Below, piece by piece: positions 16,004 through 24,119 of a stretch of 64,000 nt of DNA. Within the stretch, counting starts at the first letter, position 1. Each line of letters begins with the position of its first letter. A program made the position numbers and the translations under genes. The notes under the pieces were generated by a model. That model saw only the letters and a program-made list of their open reading frames with translations. It searched no databases and was not told where the DNA came from. Source of the DNA: Pseudomonadota bacterium (GTDB taxonomy: Bacteria > Pseudomonadota > Alphaproteobacteria > Rhizobiales > Phreatobacteraceae); contig JAIUOO010000019.1 of the NCBI GenBank assembly GCA_020161695.1, positions 41,212-105,211 on the forward strand, written 5' to 3'.

Positions 16004-16282
16004 ATGACCATGAATCCCGGTGACGTCGTGATGCTGAAGTCCGGCGGCCAGCCGCTGACGGTTGCGTCGGTTTCTGCCGAGGAGGCCGTGTGCCTCTGGA
16101 TCGGCGAGGAAGGCGATCTCTTCCGCGAGGCGATCCCGCTCGTCGCCCTCGCTCACATCGACATGGAGGATGACGGCGGCGACGAAGAGGACGAAGAGGA
16201 CGAAGAAGACGAGGACGCCGAAGGCGTCGTCGATGAGGACGAGGATGAGGCTGAAACGCGCCGCGAGCGCGAGCCCGCCTGA
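16004..16282 (+). CDS. DUF2158 (YodC-like) protein with long acidic tail
   Basis: A 92-residue protein. Residues 1-48 match the DUF2158/YodC fold: GDVVMLKSGGQPLTV, then a Cys-Leu-Trp strand (VCLWIGEEGDLFREAIPLVAL), close to the E. coli YodC pattern. Residues 53-88 are almost only Asp and Glu, encoded by short DNA repeats of GACGAAGAG type. AGGAGG stands six bases before the ATG. The function of the family is unknown; the acidic tail suggests a nucleic-acid mimic or chaperone-like contact, which is speculation. It is convergent with the small gene ending at 16286, only three bases away. Confidence 0.8.
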   Translation: MTMNPGDVVMLKSGGQPLTVASVSAEEAVCLWIGEEGDLFREAIPLVALAHIDMEDDGGDEEDEEDEEDEDAEGVVDEDEDEAETRREREPA

Positions 16283-16285
16283 GGC

Positions 16286-16528
16286 TCAGTCGGCGGATGG
16301 CAGGCGGCGCATCGTGAACTCGATGCGCCCATCATCCAGTTCCTGCCAGAACTCGACCTCCGTCATGTAGGCCGCCCGCGGGAACCTCACGAGGATTTCG
16401 CGGGCCTTGGCTCGGGCGTCCTCGCGGGGGAGCACGTAGGTCTCGCGCATCCAGCCATCGGAACGCGGCGCGGACGGCGATGAGCCCCGCCTGAAGGCAT
16501 CGAACGGCCTGTTGCGATCGGACCGCAT
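16286..16528 (-). CDS. Conserved small hypothetical protein
   Basis: An 80-residue product with a basic N-terminus and a compact C-terminal half: REDARAKAREILVRFPRAAY, then TEVEFWQELDDGRIEFTMRR. The pattern of an amphipathic helix followed by two strands looks like a real small domain. I do not know a function. It is 20 bases downstream of the FeeM-like gene on the same strand and is probably co-transcribed with it. Confidence 0.65.
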   Translation of the reverse strand: MRSDRNRPFDAFRRGSSPSAPRSDGWMRETYVLPREDARAKAREILVRFPRAAYMTEVEFWQELDDGRIEFTMRRLPSAD

Positions 16529-16548
16529 GCGTCACCTGCCAAGCGAGG

Positions 16549-17268
16549 TTACGCGGCCGCCGCCTGACCCTTGCCGCCCTCCCTGGCCTTCGGCGTCTGG
16601 CGCTTCGGCCCGAAAAGCTGCTCCTGCTCGGCTGCGGTCGACATCATGAACGGATAGCGATCATAGACCCGCTGGCGCAGTTCTGGAAAGGACACGCCCA
16701 TCAGGTTGATCGGGTCCTTGAGGTTCGGATAGGCGCGCGGCTCGCCGATCGGTTCCATGAACAGCAGCCGGCGATAGAAGGCGCGATGCTCGGTGCGCAC
16801 GGTGGCGAGCGCATAGTCGGCATCCCCGTGTTCGGACGCCAGCATGCCCAGGCGCACGGTGGCATAGGCAAGGCCCGGATTCTGCCGCGAACATTCATAG
16901 TCGACCACGAAACGGGTCGGATCGACGATCACCTCGCCGCGCTCGATGCGGGGACCGAGAATGTCGGGGAAGATCGCCAGGGCCGGCGCGATCGGATGCT
17001 CGGCGCTCGCGACATGAACGCGGATGGAGCTGACCAGTTGCCCATCGAGATGCAGGCCGAATATCCAGACATTCGGCGCTGCGTCGAAGTTGTCGCTGAA
17101 CCGGCCACTCTCGTCCGGCTGGATGGCACCTTCGCGCAGATAGCACTGATACCTGAGACGGTAGATCGCTTCCTTGTCGGCGTCCGTTTCCGCGCGCCGG
17201 TATTCAATCCTGGAAATGAGGTCGGTTACATTCTGCGCAAATATACTGGCGGCGTTAACCGTATTCAT
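16549..17268 (-). CDS. FeeM-like N-acyl amino acid synthase / autoinducer-synthase-fold acyltransferase
   Basis: GNAT-fold protein of 239 residues resembling the FeeM N-acyl amino acid synthases, which condense an acyl chain (from acyl carrier protein) with an amino acid. Supporting features: IEYRRAETDADKEAIYRLRY at the start, RFSDNFDAAPNVWIFGLHLD, the strand QLVSSIRVHV, and VIVDPTRFVVD. This topology is shared with LuxI-type homoserine lactone synthases. The C-terminal 25 residues are basic and Ala/Gly-rich. A perfect CtrA-type box (TTAA-N7-TTAA) lies 87 bases upstream, so it may be cell-cycle controlled. The substrate is unknown; ornithine-lipid-like or signalling products are both possible. 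Confidence 0.75.
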   Translation of the reverse strand: MNTVNAASIFAQNVTDLISRIEYRRAETDADKEAIYRLRYQCYLREGAIQPDESGRFSDNFDAAPNVWIFGLHLDGQLVSSIRVHVASAEHPIAPALAIFPDILGPRIERGEVIVDPTRFVVDYECSRQNPGLAYATVRLGMLASEHGDADYALATVRTEHRAFYRRLLFMEPIGEPRAYPNLKDPINLMGVSFPELRQRVYDRYPFMMSTAAEQEQLFGPKRQTPKAREGGKGQAAAA

Positions 17269-17727
17269 CTGAATGGCCCCACGTGAAGCGTCGCCGTCCG
17301 CCTTGCAACGTGGGGTAATTGTTCATCAAATTTTAACCGCTGGAAAGCGTCTGGTTAAAACATCGTTAACGCGATCAGAGAAAGCCTGTCAGGGTCGCTA
17401 TTCGTTCTTATGATACCTCCGCCGCACGGCAGAGAATTACTTCGCTGCATCGCGTCAAAGTTGCATAGGTTGAGACAAGCTATCATACATGATTTTCCGG
17501 CGATACCGCGCGCTCGTCGCCGAAGCCCGAAATTCGGGCTTCTCGCAATCACGATGAGCAACCATTGATACAAATGCACGGAAATACCCGCATTGCGGGT
17601 AGATTCCACGCTGGCAATTGGCCCTCGACCGGCAAGGTCCGCGCAGACGCGAGCGCGCGAAAGCACCAGCGGCGCGCCGGCCCCGGTGAAATACCTATGT
17701 CCTTACGGCATGTCGTGCGGGATCGCC
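17269..17727. other. AT-rich intergenic region with CtrA-type box
   Basis: A 459-base gap clearly poorer in GC than the flanking genes, between the FeeM-like gene and the end of the GGDEF/EAL gene. It holds the CtrA-type box at 17355-17369 and several further TTAA or GTTAAC words. The dyad CCCGCATTGCGGG sits near 17588-17600. Open frames here (for example on the minus strand, 17666-17355) lack a ribosome site and family resemblance, so I call no gene. Confidence 0.5.
17355..17369 (-). promoter_or_regulatory. CtrA-type binding site (TTAA-N7-TTAA)
   Basis: TTAA at 17355-17358 and TTAA at 17366-17369 with exactly seven bases between, matching the full CtrA consensus. It is 87 bases upstream of the FeeM-like gene, and the window also encodes CtrA itself. 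Binding is not shown. Confidence 0.6.
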
Positions 17728-20040
17728 TCAGGCGGCGCTGGCGAGCAGCTCTTTGGCCGGGCGACCCATCATCAACCGCACCTGATCGGCGGGAATCGCG
17801 GGGCTCAGGATGAAGCCCTGGATTTCGCTGACCACGCCCGGCGCATCGATGATCCGGAGCTGTTCGTGGGTCTCGACACCCTCGACCACCACGGAGAGGC
17901 CGAGCTCCGAACCAAGCCGGGTGACGCCGCGCAGCAGTTTCGCCGACTTCTTGTCCGTCTCGATGTTGCGGACGAACGACCGATCGATCTTGACCTTGTG
18001 CAGCGGAAACTTGTGCAGGTAGCTGAGGCTCGAATAGCCGGTGCCGAAATCGTCCAGGGCGATGCGCACGCCCATCTCGCGCAGGGCCTGCAGGACGCCG
18101 AGAATCGCCGCTGAATCCTGCAGCAGCAGCGTTTCGGTGATCTCCAGTTCGAGCCGGTCGGGCGCCAGCCCCGTCGCCGCCAGCGTCTCGCCGACGAGGG
18201 CGACGATGTCCTCGCGCTCGAACTGGACCGACGACAGATTGACCGCGACACGCACGTCGTTCGGCCAGGCGGCGCAGGCATGGCACGCCTTGCGCAGTAC
18301 CTGCCGTCCGATCTCGATGATCAGGCCGGTCTCCTCGGCGATGGGGATGAACTCGCCCGGCGAGATCATGCCGCGCGTCGCGTGCGGCCAGCGCACCAGG
18401 GCTTCGCAGGTCGTGATCTCGAGGGTCTTCAGGTTGAGCAGCGGCTGGAAATAGACCGCGAGCTCGTCCTTCTGGATGGCCTTGCGCAGGTCGAGTTCGG
18501 TCGCCCGGCGCGCCTGCGCCTTGCGGTCCATCTCTTCCTCGTAGAAGTGCAGGATACCCCTGCCCCCGTCCTTCGCCCGCTTCAGCGCCATGTCCGCGCT
18601 CTTGAGCAACTGGTCGGGGTCGCGTCCGTCGCGCGGAGCGAGCGCGATGCCGACCGACGCGCCGCAGGCGACGCCCTTGCCGTCGATCTGGGTGATCTCC
18701 GAGACGGTTCCGATGACCCGGTCCGCCAGCATGGTCACATCGTTGACCGTCCGCGCGCCATTCTGGAGCACCACGAACTCGTCGGCGCCGAAGCGCGCCA
18801 CCACGTCGTTCTCGCCGACGACGAAGCGCAGGCGATCGGCGACCTCGACCAGCAGGGAATCGCCGACGGCGTGTCCAAGCGTGTCGTTGATCTGCTGGAA
18901 ATTGTCGAGATCGACGAAGTGCACCGCCAGCAACTGGTCGGCATCGGCGACGGCCAATGCAGCGTCGAGACGCTCCTGGAACAGCGAGCGGTTCGGCAGG
19001 CCGGTCAGCGCGTCGTGCCGGGCCATGTAGGCGATCCGCGCCTCCGTACGGCGCTTCTCTGTGATGTCCTCGATGACGATGACCAGACCGCCGGACGACA
19101 TCGGCTGGAAGGTCAGTTCGACATTGCGCTCGTTGGCGGTCAGTTCGATCTGCTCGGCGGCAAGATCGTCGCTGCGCCGCGTGACGCCATCCATCACCCG
19201 CGCCGCATCGCGTTCGCTGACGACGCCGAGTTCGACATAGGCGGCGAGGATCGCCTGCGCCCGCGCGCCCGAGCGCACCGAATCCGGATCGCACGGCAGG
19301 ATGTCCGCCCAGCGGTTGTTGAGGACCAGCAGGCGGCCGTCGGCATCGAACATGGCCAGGCCATGCGGCATGTTGTTGAGCGCGGTGTCGAAGCGCGCCG
19401 CCAGCAGCGAGACGTCGCGCTGGGCAACCACCGCGTTCAGCAGGATGTCGCGCAGGCGCGTCGCGATCTTCCGCACGCTGCCGAAGAACGGCAGGGCGAA
19501 GAAGGCGAGGATGATGTAGTCGGGTACGCCGGTCAGGAACATGCCGGTGACCAGCGGCACGCACATCAGAAGGATCTGGTTGTCGACGAACCGGGCGTTG
19601 GCGAAGTTCCGCCCCATGATGCCAACCATGTAGGACAGCGCCACCGACACGCAGAACAGATGCGCCGCCATGCTGTCGGTCAGCCGGAAGGTCGCGAAGC
19701 ACCACAGGCCGATGGTGAAGACGAACAGATTCGCGCCGAGCGTGTATTCGCGCTCCCACCGACGCGCCTCGTCATAGGTGTCGAGGCTCCGGCGAACCGT
19801 CTTGTAGCGCACCATGCGCGCGCCCCGGACGGCGCCAACCAGCACGATGACGACCGGAAAGGCCCAGAGTATCGGGTTGCCGGTTAGATACGCCGCGTAA
19901 AGCATACCGGCGAGCGCGGCCGCCAGCCCGGAGAAAAACGAGCGCAGATCCTCGTACAGCGCATCGACCATCGAAACGTAGATTTCGAAGGGCAATTCAC
20001 GCTGCGACGTGTCCATGGTCTCGTTCTGGATACGCATCAT
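17728..20040 (-). CDS. Membrane PAS-GGDEF-EAL protein, probable c-di-GMP phosphodiesterase
   Basis: Inner-membrane protein of about 770 residues. The N-terminal 180 residues hold about six membrane helices (for example SGLAAALAGMLYAAYLTG, LFVFTIGLWCFATF, ILLMCVPLVTGMFLTG). A PAS domain (FDTALNNMPHGLAMFDADG) and a C-terminal GGDEF-EAL pair follow. The GGDEF signature is degenerate (RFGADEF), so cyclase activity is doubtful. The EAL domain keeps EALVRW and DDFGTGYSSLSYL, so it should hydrolyse c-di-GMP, perhaps with the GGDEF part as a GTP-sensing module. The start is uncertain: ATGs at 20040, 20037 and 20016 are possible, and the frame is open to 20118. It is a monocistronic unit. Confidence 0.93.
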   Translation of the reverse strand: MMRIQNETMDTSQRELPFEIYVSMVDALYEDLRSFFSGLAAALAGMLYAAYLTGNPILWAFPVVIVLVGAVRGARMVRYKTVRRSLDTYDEARRWEREYTLGANLFVFTIGLWCFATFRLTDSMAAHLFCVSVALSYMVGIMGRNFANARFVDNQILLMCVPLVTGMFLTGVPDYIILAFFALPFFGSVRKIATRLRDILLNAVVAQRDVSLLAARFDTALNNMPHGLAMFDADGRLLVLNNRWADILPCDPDSVRSGARAQAILAAYVELGVVSERDAARVMDGVTRRSDDLAAEQIELTANERNVELTFQPMSSGGLVIVIEDITEKRRTEARIAYMARHDALTGLPNRSLFQERLDAALAVADADQLLAVHFVDLDNFQQINDTLGHAVGDSLLVEVADRLRFVVGENDVVARFGADEFVVLQNGARTVNDVTMLADRVIGTVSEITQIDGKGVACGASVGIALAPRDGRDPDQLLKSADMALKRAKDGGRGILHFYEEEMDRKAQARRATELDLRKAIQKDELAVYFQPLLNLKTLEITTCEALVRWPHATRGMISPGEFIPIAEETGLIIEIGRQVLRKACHACAAWPNDVRVAVNLSSVQFEREDIVALVGETLAATGLAPDRLELEITETLLLQDSAAILGVLQALREMGVRIALDDFGTGYSSLSYLHKFPLHKVKIDRSFVRNIETDKKSAKLLRGVTRLGSELGLSVVVEGVETHEQLRIIDAPGVVSEIQGFILSPAIPADQVRLMMGRPAKELLASAA

Positions 20041-20177
20041 ACTCGCAAAAGACCATTGTCGATCGGCCGGGCAGCCGGACCCACATACGCAATCAAGCAA
20101 AAAAAACTTGCCCAGCAATTAATTGCGCGAAGATGGTTGCAGACAACCATGCGTGAGCAGAACCCCTGCAATGCGAT

Positions 20178-21419
20178 TCAAAGCCGCGCCGAACTCAAGT
20201 AAAGATCAACGAGTTCTTGCCGCACCGAGGCTCCGGTCGGGAATCCGGCGTCGATCCAGGCCTGCCTGATCCAGGCGAGCGCCGCGCCGATTTCCGGCCC
20301 TTCCCGCAACCCGGCCCGCATCAGATCCTCGCCGCTGACCGGTAGCGACGGAGCCTGCCAGCGCTTCGGCAGAGACACCAATTCCAGCCATTCGGGCGCG
20401 TCGAGCGGCGCGGCCGAGCGCGCGAAAGCCACCAGCGCGCGGTCGGCAAAGGCACGTGGCCCGGCACGGAACAAAGCGACTTTGGCGGCGCTCTCCCCGC
20501 CTTCGGGGCCGATGCCGTGCCACCCTGCACCGATGGCGTCGAGCCGGCGATATTCCTCGTTGGAAAGCGTGAGACGCTCCCTGAGCCTGTCGGCATCCTC
20601 GCGCACCAGCACCGCGAGGGCGCCGAGACGGCGTGCCGCAAGGGGCGTTGCGCCAGCCGCCGCCTCGATCGCGACCAGCCGCTCCAGAATCGGCACGTTC
20701 GGCACGCCGCCAAGCAGCCGGTGCAGCAGGCCGGCATCCGCCATGGCCTGCAGCACTGCCGGTGCGCGCGGGGCGAGGAGGATCTTCAGGAGCTCCGCGC
20801 GCACGCGCTCGCGCGAGAGATCCTGAAGCCCCTCCCTCTCTGCGATGCAGGCGGCAAGCCCCGCAGCATCCGGCCCGTCCCGGCCGAACTCGGCATGGAA
20901 CCGGAAGAAGCGCAGGATGCGCAGCCGGTCCTCGCGTATGCGCGCGCGCGCGTCGCCGATGAAGCGGACCCGGCCAGCCTCAAGGTCGGCCCGGCCACCG
21001 AAATAGTCGTGAACCTCGCCGTCTCGGCCGATGCTCATCGCATTGATGGTGAAATCGCGCCGCGCGGCGTCCTCGCGCCAGTCCAGCCCGAACCGGACGA
21101 CGGCATGGCGGCCATCGGTCTCGACATCCTGCCGCAGCGTCGTGACCTCGTAGCCGACGCCATCGGCAACGACGGTGACCGTGCCATGGTCGATGCCCGT
21201 CGGCACGGCCTTGAGGCCGAGGCCGCGCGCGGTGGCCGAGACCACCTCGGGCAGCGCCGTCGTCGCGATGTCGATATCCCCCGACGGCCTGCCCGCCAGC
21301 CAGTTGCGCACCGCGCCGCCGATCGGCCGCGCTTCCGCGCCTGCCGCCGAGAGGGCATCGATCAGCGCGCGCGCCGGCCCCTCGCGGAACCATGCTGGCA
21401 GGTCGGCGCGCGCGGTCAT
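20178..21419 (-). CDS. cca: CCA tRNA nucleotidyltransferase / poly(A) polymerase-like
   Basis: Class II nucleotidyltransferase that builds or repairs the 3' CCA of tRNAs. The 413-residue protein has the nucleotidyltransferase core IGGAVRNWLAGR (33-44) with the metal-binding Asp-Ile-Asp (48-50), and RRDFTINAM (120-128). The motif EDRLRILRFFRFHAEFG follows near 160. The C-terminal half is the usual helical domain. It overlaps the DUF6111 gene by four bases and sits at the end of a four-gene coupled block (DUF1285, NUDIX, DUF6111, cca), an arrangement common in Hyphomicrobiales. It could be a CC- or A-adding form; only one nucleotidyltransferase of this kind is seen here. Confidence 0.95.
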   Translation of the reverse strand: MTARADLPAWFREGPARALIDALSAAGAEARPIGGAVRNWLAGRPSGDIDIATTALPEVVSATARGLGLKAVPTGIDHGTVTVVADGVGYEVTTLRQDVETDGRHAVVRFGLDWREDAARRDFTINAMSIGRDGEVHDYFGGRADLEAGRVRFIGDARARIREDRLRILRFFRFHAEFGRDGPDAAGLAACIAEREGLQDLSRERVRAELLKILLAPRAPAVLQAMADAGLLHRLLGGVPNVPILERLVAIEAAAGATPLAARRLGALAVLVREDADRLRERLTLSNEEYRRLDAIGAGWHGIGPEGGESAAKVALFRAGPRAFADRALVAFARSAAPLDAPEWLELVSLPKRWQAPSLPVSGEDLMRAGLREGPEIGAALAWIRQAWIDAGFPTGASVRQELVDLYLSSARL

Positions 21420-21718
21420 CGGGGCGGTGTCGACGGCGACGGCGCAGCCGGCGGCGGACGGCGCTCCATCTCGGCCGGATAATAGATGCCGTTCTCCACG
21501 CGGGCGGGCCGGTAGACGACATTCGGATCACGCACCTGATAGGCGAGGTGGTAGAGAAAGTAGCCGCCGCCGAGCACCAAGCCGAACAGGCCGAGCCAGA
21601 CCACGGGCTGCCGGTCCCAGTGCTCCTTCAGGAACGGGCTCCGCTCCTTCAGGTGCAGCCAGATGAAATAGAGCACGAAGGGCAGGACGAAGAGCAGCAG
21701 GTTGATGGCGATCCGCAT
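21416..21718 (-). CDS. DUF6111 family small membrane protein
   Basis: A 100-residue protein with two membrane helices: MRIAINLLLFVLPFVLYFIW (1-20) and VVWLGLFGLVLGGGYFLYHLAY (about 38-59). A short extramembrane tail (VENGIYYPAEMERRPPPAAP) follows. It starts at 21718 inside the stop codon of the NUDIX gene and ends four bases into cca, so it is coupled on both sides. The function is unknown; the fixed position between a CoA pyrophosphatase and cca suggests a conserved operon rather than a shared pathway. Confidence 0.85.
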   Translation of the reverse strand: MRIAINLLLFVLPFVLYFIWLHLKERSPFLKEHWDRQPVVWLGLFGLVLGGGYFLYHLAYQVRDPNVVYRPARVENGIYYPAEMERRPPPAAPSPSTPPR

Positions 21719-22374
21719 CAGGCTGCTCCGCTCGTCTCCTGGTCGGCGAGCCGTTCCCAGAGGTTGCGGAGGATTCCGGCCGTGATGCCCCAGATGTACC
21801 GGTCGCCGTAGGGCATGGCGTAGAAGTGCCGCACCTGCCCCTGCCACTCCCGCGACTGGCGCTGGTGGTTCTTCGGGTCCATCAGGAAGGCCAGCGGCAC
21901 CTCGAAGGCATCGACCACCTCGCGCGGGTTGATGGTGAGTTCGAAGGGCGGCACGACCAGACCGATCACGGGCGTGATGAGATAGCCGGTCCGCGACAGG
22001 AACGCCGGCATATAGGCCAGCGGCCGGACATGCCGGCGGTCGAGCCCGATTTCCTCCTCCGCCTCCCGCAGGGCCGCGTCCAGCGGCGTTGCGTCGCCCG
22101 GATCGATCTTGCCGCCCGGAAAGGCGATCTGGCCGGAATGATCGGGAAGGTCGCCGGAGCGCTGCGTCAGCAGGATGGTCGGCTCGGGCCGTGACACGAC
22201 CGGGATCAGCACGGCGGCCGGCCGCGCCGGCTTGCCCTCGTTGATCGTGTGGTCGCCGGCATCCCCCCGCGGCGGGCCGAGCCCGCGGAACAGGTCCTGC
22301 GGCTCCCGCGGGATATCGAGCGACAGCCGCTCGGTCACCGCGGCCGTGAACTGCTCCGGCGAGACTGGAATCAC
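21718..22374 (-). CDS. NUDIX hydrolase, CoA pyrophosphatase type
   Basis: Hydrolyses coenzyme A or acyl-CoA to phosphopantetheine and 3',5'-ADP. In the 218-residue protein the Nudix box runs from about 87 to 110 (GGKIDP, then LREAEEEIG). It is preceded by the CoA-specific NuCoA motif LLTQRSGDLPDHSGQIAFPG at 68-87, which separates this branch from other Nudix enzymes. It overlaps the upstream DUF1285 gene by four bases and the downstream DUF6111 gene by one, so translation of the three is coupled. Confidence 0.93.
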   Translation of the reverse strand: MIPVSPEQFTAAVTERLSLDIPREPQDLFRGLGPPRGDAGDHTINEGKPARPAAVLIPVVSRPEPTILLTQRSGDLPDHSGQIAFPGGKIDPGDATPLDAALREAEEEIGLDRRHVRPLAYMPAFLSRTGYLITPVIGLVVPPFELTINPREVVDAFEVPLAFLMDPKNHQRQSREWQGQVRHFYAMPYGDRYIWGITAGILRNLWERLADQETSGAA

Positions 22375-22976
22375 ATCAACCCCTCAAGTTCATCGGCGCG
22401 GACCATGGGGTAGAAGGTCCCCGAAGCATAGACCCCGAACCAGTCGATGCCGGCGACGGCAACGACCTCGCCGATATCCGCGAGGTCGTGAAGAAGCGCG
22501 CGCGAGACCCGCGCCCAAAGGTCGCGGCGGATATGGATATAGGGCTTCACGCCGTCCGTGCCGTCTTCCTTCTCGAAGCGCAGGGCATGGTCGAGGCCGA
22601 CCTCGACCCATTCCTCGACCTGCGTGCGGAAGGAAAGCCGGCGCTCCCGCCCCTCGCCCTCGACGCGCAGTTCGACCGCGGCGAAGGGCGCATCATCCAC
22701 CACGATGCCGATCTTCTCGACCGGCGTGACCAGGAAATAGCGGCCCTCCTCGCGCTTCAGCACCGAGGAAAACAGCTTGACCAGCGGCAGGCGGCCGATC
22801 GGCGTCTTCATGTAGAACCAGGTGCCATCGGCCGCGATGCGGATGTCGAGGTCGCCGCAATAGGGCGGGTTCCAGAGGTGCACCGGCGGCGGCCCCCTGA
22901 CCTTCTTCACCTCCTGGGCGAGCCCTTCGAGCCCGCCTGCCACTGGTGGTTCCACAGCCACGCCTGACAGCCTCAC
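22371..22976 (-). CDS. DUF1285 domain-containing protein
   Basis: A 201-residue conserved protein of unknown function. The DUF1285 pattern is clear: CGDLDIRIAADGTWFYMKTP, then IGRLPLVKLFSSVLKREEG, YFLVTPVEKIGI and VVDDAPFAAVEL. It is the first gene of the coupled block DUF1285-NUDIX-DUF6111-cca. It is divergent from the MoxR operon, whose start is 135 bases away, so the two promoters share that gap. Confidence 0.9.
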   Translation of the reverse strand: MRLSGVAVEPPVAGGLEGLAQEVKKVRGPPPVHLWNPPYCGDLDIRIAADGTWFYMKTPIGRLPLVKLFSSVLKREEGRYFLVTPVEKIGIVVDDAPFAAVELRVEGEGRERRLSFRTQVEEWVEVGLDHALRFEKEDGTDGVKPYIHIRRDLWARVSRALLHDLADIGEVVAVAGIDWFGVYASGTFYPMVRADELEGLM

Positions 22977-23111
22977 GTTTGAGTGAACCGGGGTCCCGCG
23001 ACCATAGTTTGGCCGCTTGTGACCTGTGACAAACGTAAGAGCCGGCTATCCCGGCCGCAATGCATGGGCCATGATGCAGTGCAGCTACGTTCAGCCTCGA
23101 AGGAAAAGCAC

Positions 23112-24113
23112 ATGACCGCCGAGACCGCCGAACGGATGGAAGACGCCATCATCAAGGCGGCCGAGACGACGGCCGCGCAGGCGCGCACCGCGCGCGCCAA
23201 CATCTCCGCCGTCATCTTCGGCCAGCAGGACGTGATCGACCACGCGCTGATTACGGTGCTGTCGGGTGGCCATGCCCTGCTGGTGGGTCTGCCGGGCCTC
23301 GCCAAGACCAAGCTGGTCGAGACCATGGGCGTCGTTCTCGGCATGGACGCGCGGCGCATCCAGTTCACCCCCGACCTGATGCCCTCCGACATTCTCGGCT
23401 CCGAAGTGCTGGAGGAGAGCGCCACAGGCCAACGTGGGTTCCGGTTCGTCAAGGGGCCGGTCTTCACGCAGTTGCTGATGGCCGACGAGATCAACCGCGC
23501 CTCGCCGCGCACCCAGTCGGCGCTGCTGCAGGCCATGCAGGAGCATCACGTCACGGTCGCCGGCGAGACCCACGACCTGCCGAAGCCGTTCCACGTTCTA
23601 GCGACGCAGAACCCGCTGGAGCAGGAGGGCACCTACCCCCTGCCGGAAGCGCAGCTCGACCGCTTCCTGATGCAGGTCGATGTCGGCTATCCCGACCTCG
23701 AGGCCGAGCGCCGCATCCTGTTCGACACGACCGGCGCGCAGGAGGCCAAGCCCAAACAGGCGCTGACCGCCGACGACCTGATGGCGGCGCAACGGCTCGT
23801 CCGCCGCCTGCCGGTGGGCGATTCCGTCGTCGATGCCATCCTGACACTGGTGCGCTCCGCCCGCCCCGGCGCCGTGAAGGGCGAACTGGCGCAGGCCATC
23901 GCCTGGGGTCCCGGCCCGCGTGCCTCGCAGGCGCTGATGCTCGCCGTGCGCGCCCGCGCGCTGATCGACGGCCGCCTCGCTCCTTCCGTCGACGACGTGC
24001 TGGCGCTCGCCGAGCCTGTGCTGAAGCACCGCATGGCCCTGTCCTTCGCGGCACGGGCGGACGGCCTGACGGTCGAGAACGCGATCGCCACGCTGGTGAA
24101 GCCGATCGGATGA
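23112..24113 (+). CDS. MoxR family AAA+ ATPase
   Basis: AAA+ chaperone-like ATPase of 333 residues. Walker A is GLPGLAKT (59-66), Walker B LLMADEINRA (121-130), sensor ATQNP (164-168) and QLDRF with the arginine finger (181-185). MoxR proteins act with von Willebrand factor A domain partners to mature or activate complexes, often at the envelope. The ATG at 23112 has AAGGAAA upstream; the same frame is open from 22983 but that part is not conserved. It leads a four-gene operon with a DUF58 protein and two large membrane proteins, the canonical MoxR neighbourhood. Confidence 0.95.
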   Translation: MTAETAERMEDAIIKAAETTAAQARTARANISAVIFGQQDVIDHALITVLSGGHALLVGLPGLAKTKLVETMGVVLGMDARRIQFTPDLMPSDILGSEVLEESATGQRGFRFVKGPVFTQLLMADEINRASPRTQSALLQAMQEHHVTVAGETHDLPKPFHVLATQNPLEQEGTYPLPEAQLDRFLMQVDVGYPDLEAERRILFDTTGAQEAKPKQALTADDLMAAQRLVRRLPVGDSVVDAILTLVRSARPGAVKGELAQAIAWGPGPRASQALMLAVRARALIDGRLAPSVDDVLALAEPVLKHRMALSFAARADGLTVENAIATLVKPIG

Positions 24114-24119
24114 CCTGAC

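Noticed and set aside
17355..17666. 103-codon minus-strand frame in the gap before the FeeM-like gene
   Set aside because: No ribosome site, no family resemblance, and it ends at the CtrA-type box in an AT-rich regulatory region.
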